DNA from: Saccharofermentans sp.
Lineage (GTDB): Bacteria; Bacillota; Clostridia; Saccharofermentanales; Saccharofermentanaceae
Assembly (NCBI GenBank): GCA_024692235.1
Contig: JAILMW010000010.1
Location: 1 to 64,000, forward strand
DNA length: 64,000 nucleotides
Direction: 5' to 3'
Shown here: positions 61,091 through 64,000 of the stretch, one piece after another
How positions within the stretch are numbered: position 1 is the stretch's first letter
How the letters are laid out: every line of letters starts with the position of its first letter
Program-made: the position numbers and the translations under genes
The notes under the pieces: model-generated
Seen by the model: the letters and a program-made list of their open reading frames with translations, nothing else
The model's database searches: none
What the model was told of the DNA's origin: nothing

Positions 61091-62789
61091 AGAGTGCCTT
61101 AAAGTATCCGTTATTATCCATAAGAGTTCTGAAGTCGCCCTTCTCTTCTATGCGTCCGTCCTTCATGACGATTATCTCGTCATATCTTCTGAGGACATCC
61201 TCTTCAAGATCATGCGTTACTACTATCCTTGTCATGTCAGTAAGATCCAGGATCTCGTTAATGACTTCGTGAGAAGTCTTGGCATCAAGAGCTGATGTCA
61301 CTTCGTCTGCAAGAAGTACGGAAGAATCCTTAAGAAGGCTTCTGGCGATAGATATACGCTGCTTCTCTCCTCCCGATAATCCCTTGCCGTTTTCTCCGCA
61401 TAGATAGTCCTCTCCGCGCTCTTTTATAAGCTCATTAAGGTGTGCCCTGCAAAGCGCGTCAGATACCCTGGCATCATCGAAGTCACGGAACATTGTAACG
61501 TTATCTCTTACAGATGAATTGAAAACAAATACGTTCTGGTGAATTACCGTAAGAAGGTCGTAAAGAGACTCGGAAGATATGTCTCTCATCTCGTTGCCGT
61601 CTATCTTTATCTGCCCCTTATAGGAATCGTCGGAAGCCATAAGGAGGCTTAAGAGAGTAGACTTACCGCTGCCGCTTCCTCCTACTATCGCATAGGACTT
61701 CCCGGGGACGAATTCTGTAGTGATGTCGTGCAGCACTTCCCTTTCGCCGTCGTAGGAAAAAGATACGTTCTCTAAGCGGATGCCTTGAGAGAGGGATGTT
61801 ACTTCTGCTCCGCCTTCCTTCACGTTGCCTTCACTAAGCATCGAAGAGAGCTTATCTATAAGGACATCCGCCGCCTTCTTTCTTGCTATAAGAGCAGGAA
61901 GCTCAGATACGGGCTGGATAAGAAAGTTCATGAGGTTTATGAACATTATTACCGTTCCTGCAGTAAGATCTCTTCCCGTAGAAGCCAGGTATGCACCGAC
62001 TACGAATACGCCAAGCTGCGCGATAAGGCCCGATACCATGCCAAGAGACCCTACAAAGATACTGAGCTTACGAAGAGTATACTTGGAATCTTCTAGCTTA
62101 CGGTTCTGCTCCGAGAACATCTTCTGCACTTCCTCTTCGGCCTTGAAGCTCTTTATTACCTGAAATCCTCCGAGGCAGTCCGTAAGAGATGAAGTAAGAT
62201 CAGCATTCCTGTCAGATACGACCTTCTGCGCACTTTGTATCTTCCTTCCCGTAAGAGCCGATACAAGAACGGGAAAGAGCATAAGAAGGATCACTACACC
62301 CGTAAGAAGAGGCGAAGATATCAGCATAAGAACGAGCGCCCCGACGAAAGTCACCGTCTTTGTCACTATGGCAAAGATCTGCGAGAGATAGTCATTCTCT
62401 ATAGAAGTGCAGTCATTGGTAAGAGCAGAGAGATAAGAAGAAGTATTCTCATCCTTAAAGGATGCTATGCCTTTAGATGTAAGCCTGCCAAAGGAGAACT
62501 CCTTATACTGCATCAGGGCCTTCTTTATAAAGGCCGGTTCCGAAGTATAGCGGAGGATAAATACCGCGAAAGTGAATACAAGGAAGAGACCGCATGCTGC
62601 CATGAGTTCTTCCCAAGTCATGGCACCTTCCACGCCCGAGATCGAATCGGTAAATCCCTTTATAAGAAGGGAAGCGATAAGACCTATTCCGGCAGTGAGG
62701 ATCGATGCGATAATGCCCGTAAAAAAGGCGCAGTGATTACTACGGTAGAACCGGGATACCGGCTCCGCCTTGATATTATTCTTTCTCAT
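61077..62789 (-). CDS. ABC exporter, fused membrane and ATPase domains
   Basis: 570 residues. Six-helix type IV exporter domain (residues ~20-310), then ATPase: Walker A VGGSGSGKSTLLSLL, signature LSGGEKQRISIARSLL, Walker B SSVLLADEVTSALD, H-loop IVVTHDLEED. It works as a dimer exporting drugs, lipids or peptides. No peptidase domain. It overlaps the end of the PEP-utilising gene by 14 bases tail to tail and follows the Xre-TPR gene by 12 bases. Confidence 0.92.
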   Translation of the reverse strand: MRKNNIKAEPVSRFYRSNHCAFFTGIIASILTAGIGLIASLLIKGFTDSISGVEGAMTWEELMAACGLFLVFTFAVFILRYTSEPAFIKKALMQYKEFSFGRLTSKGIASFKDENTSSYLSALTNDCTSIENDYLSQIFAIVTKTVTFVGALVLMLISSPLLTGVVILLMLFPVLVSALTGRKIQSAQKVVSDRNADLTSSLTDCLGGFQVIKSFKAEEEVQKMFSEQNRKLEDSKYTLRKLSIFVGSLGMVSGLIAQLGVFVVGAYLASTGRDLTAGTVIMFINLMNFLIQPVSELPALIARKKAADVLIDKLSSMLSEGNVKEGGAEVTSLSQGIRLENVSFSYDGEREVLHDITTEFVPGKSYAIVGGSGSGKSTLLSLLMASDDSYKGQIKIDGNEMRDISSESLYDLLTVIHQNVFVFNSSVRDNVTMFRDFDDARVSDALCRAHLNELIKERGEDYLCGENGKGLSGGEKQRISIARSLLKDSSVLLADEVTSALDAKTSHEVINEILDLTDMTRIVVTHDLEEDVLRRYDEIIVMKDGRIEEKGDFRTLMDNNGYFKALFTVA

Positions 62790-62801
62790 GGGAACTCTCC
62801 T

Positions 62802-63866
62802 TTACTTGGATATACTTTCTTTAAGCTTAGTAAGTTCGGGATCTTTTATCCGGAGCAGAAGATTATCTATGCACTCCACGGCAGTCTGCCCCGTGGCATC
62901 TATAGCTTTTCGGCTGGCATCTATGGATACGAACCTCAGGTTACTTCCGTCGTAGTCCGGATCTTTATCGAATCTTTCCGCCAGCTCTACGGCACTGATA
63001 AGTGTCTTTCTTGCGCTATCTTTATCCTTGAGCTTTAACTGTGCCAGGGAGATACCTACTAAGTAATAGCAGTGAAGTTTATCAAGGAAATTGATCTTAT
63101 CGTCACTTCTGAATATAAGATCAGATTCGATGCCCCATCTTAAGAGGTCTATCGCATCTTCGTAAGCACCGCTTCTTATAAGAAGAAATGCCTTACCTAT
63201 AACAGTATGGAACTTCCTGTCTATCTCGTTAAGGATGGAATAAGAGAGAAATATATCTCCCTCCTTACTGTTCTGCATGGCAAGAAGATATCCGATCTTA
63301 TTGTCGTATTTTCCGCCGGAGTTATATTCCTTCAAAAGGTCTATTGCCTTATCTATATGTCCAAGTGCCATATGTATAGTAGCTATCTCGCCGTAGATCA
63401 CCGATTCATCCACCTTATGGTCCGTGCTCTGCGGCAGGAGCTTTATTGCCTGATCGTACAGTTCCATGGCTCTTGATAAAAGCTTCTTATCTACCTTGCC
63501 GACCATTCCGAAGGCGCTGTAGATATTGGCGCTCTCGTGTACTACTTCAAAGGAGTTGGGATATTTCTTCAGTGCCTTCTCGGCTTCGCGAACGGCTTCC
63601 TCATCCTGAGAAGCCCTTAGCTGCTTTAATCGCCCGGAAAGCTCGGTCATTCTGTTATCACGAAGCTCGAATCCCAGGAGGACATCGACTGACAGGTCGA
63701 AAAAATCCGCTATATCCATGATTAGTGTTATATCCGGACTCGATATCCCCGCTTCCCACTTATGCACGGCACCTACGGTAACGCCGAATACTTCAGCCAG
63801 CTGCTCCTGAGTAAGGCCTCTTTCCTTACGCAGTTTGCGGATATTATCACCGAGATCTGTCTTCAT
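62802..63866 (-). CDS. Xre regulator with TPR repeats
   Basis: 354 residues from the ATG at 63866 (GGGGAGG upstream; the open frame begins at 63914). HTH_3 at residues ~5-60 (RKLRKERGLTQEQLAEVF, VGAVHKWEAGIS). Residues ~85-345 are helical repeats of TPR type (EEAVREAEKALKKYPNSFEV and similar), as in peptide-responsive regulators of the RRNPP group. First gene in the run with the ABC exporter, which it may control. Confidence 0.85.
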   Translation of the reverse strand: MKTDLGDNIRKLRKERGLTQEQLAEVFGVTVGAVHKWEAGISSPDITLIMDIADFFDLSVDVLLGFELRDNRMTELSGRLKQLRASQDEEAVREAEKALKKYPNSFEVVHESANIYSAFGMVGKVDKKLLSRAMELYDQAIKLLPQSTDHKVDESVIYGEIATIHMALGHIDKAIDLLKEYNSGGKYDNKIGYLLAMQNSKEGDIFLSYSILNEIDRKFHTVIGKAFLLIRSGAYEDAIDLLRWGIESDLIFRSDDKINFLDKLHCYYLVGISLAQLKLKDKDSARKTLISAVELAERFDKDPDYDGSNLRFVSIDASRKAIDATGQTAVECIDNLLLRIKDPELTKLKESISK

Positions 63867-63904
63867 AAGATGTCCTCCCCGTGTGTTTGCTCTTATGACA
63901 TCAT

Positions 63905-63933
63905 TGTAGAACATCGAAAAGGATCTTTGAATA
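63905..63933 (-). promoter_or_regulatory. Candidate promoter of the Xre-TPR/ABC operon
   Basis: Minus strand TTCAAA (63928-63933), 17 bases, TACAAT (63905-63910), 39 bases before the ATG. Confidence 0.45.
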
Positions 63934-64000
63934 CACTACCGATACAAATAAGACAGATATTTTTATACTGTTGGTATAATTAACTGATTCGAGACTGCCG

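Noticed and set aside
1..64000. tRNA, rRNA, transposase or prophage genes
   Set aside because: I looked for cloverleaf ends, rRNA segments and transposase motifs in the gaps and found none.

Overview
This looks like chromosome of a Clostridia-class Bacillota. The clues are purine-rich AGGAGG-type ribosome sites, short intergenic gaps, sigma-A promoters (TTGNNN-17-TATAAT) and families typical of that group (CsoR/CopA, DUF4250, DUF3737, YfhO, YczE, GPH symporter, stand-alone Xre regulators). A gut or rumen relative of Lachnospiraceae/Oscillospiraceae is my guess. No rRNA, tRNA, CRISPR array, transposase or integrase was found.

Layout. 0-9.7 kb: 3' part of a low-molecular-weight phosphatase, an acyltransferase and a CorA-type channel on the + strand. 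Facing them are a tautomerase, trmL and a csoR-copA copper unit with a clear operator inside its promoter, then a MATE pump, an aminotransferase and a DUF3737 protein. 9.7-13.8 kb: a secreted CAP protein and, divergently, trkA-trkH potassium uptake. 13.8-21.9 kb: an alpha-galactoside unit (TetR, GT-B-like protein, GPH symporter with a large extracellular insert, GH36 alpha-galactosidase) divergent from galK. 22-25.5 kb: a DJ-1 protein flanked by two sets of unusual tandem hairpins, gpmI and a DUF4250 protein. 25.6-31.4 kb: an Xre regulator, a four-gene operon of two small or membrane proteins, a DUF2207-like membrane protein ending in a (Cys-Ala)6 tail and a radical SAM/SPASM enzyme; then a membrane-tethered N-terminal-nucleophile hydrolase with its own Xre regulator. 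31.4-34.1 kb: a YfhO-type membrane protein.

34.2-64 kb is an accessory-like stretch crowded with small-molecule modification genes. It has ten GNAT acetyltransferases, an APH-fold kinase, a chloramphenicol-phosphotransferase-like kinase, two other P-loop kinases, Nudix, MazG, ABM, HAD, a phosphatase, a methyltransferase, a cupin, a beta-lactamase-fold lipoprotein and a rifampin-phosphotransferase-like enzyme behind a TetR gene. It ends with an ABC exporter and an Xre-TPR regulator. Two GNAT operons start with a 27-codon leader ORF followed by a competing antiterminator/terminator pair and the same sequence between the terminator and the start codon. This is the layout of ribosome-mediated attenuation, as known for antibiotic-inducible genes. 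A decayed zone at 45.1-48.6 kb holds two pseudogenes and an AT-rich membrane-protein gene bracketed by 52-bp direct repeats.

Most interesting items: the (Cys-Ala)6 protein/radical SAM operon, the paired attenuators, the tandem hairpin elements with 12-bp-spaced tetranucleotides, and an internal ribosome site in copA that could yield a free CopZ-like chaperone.
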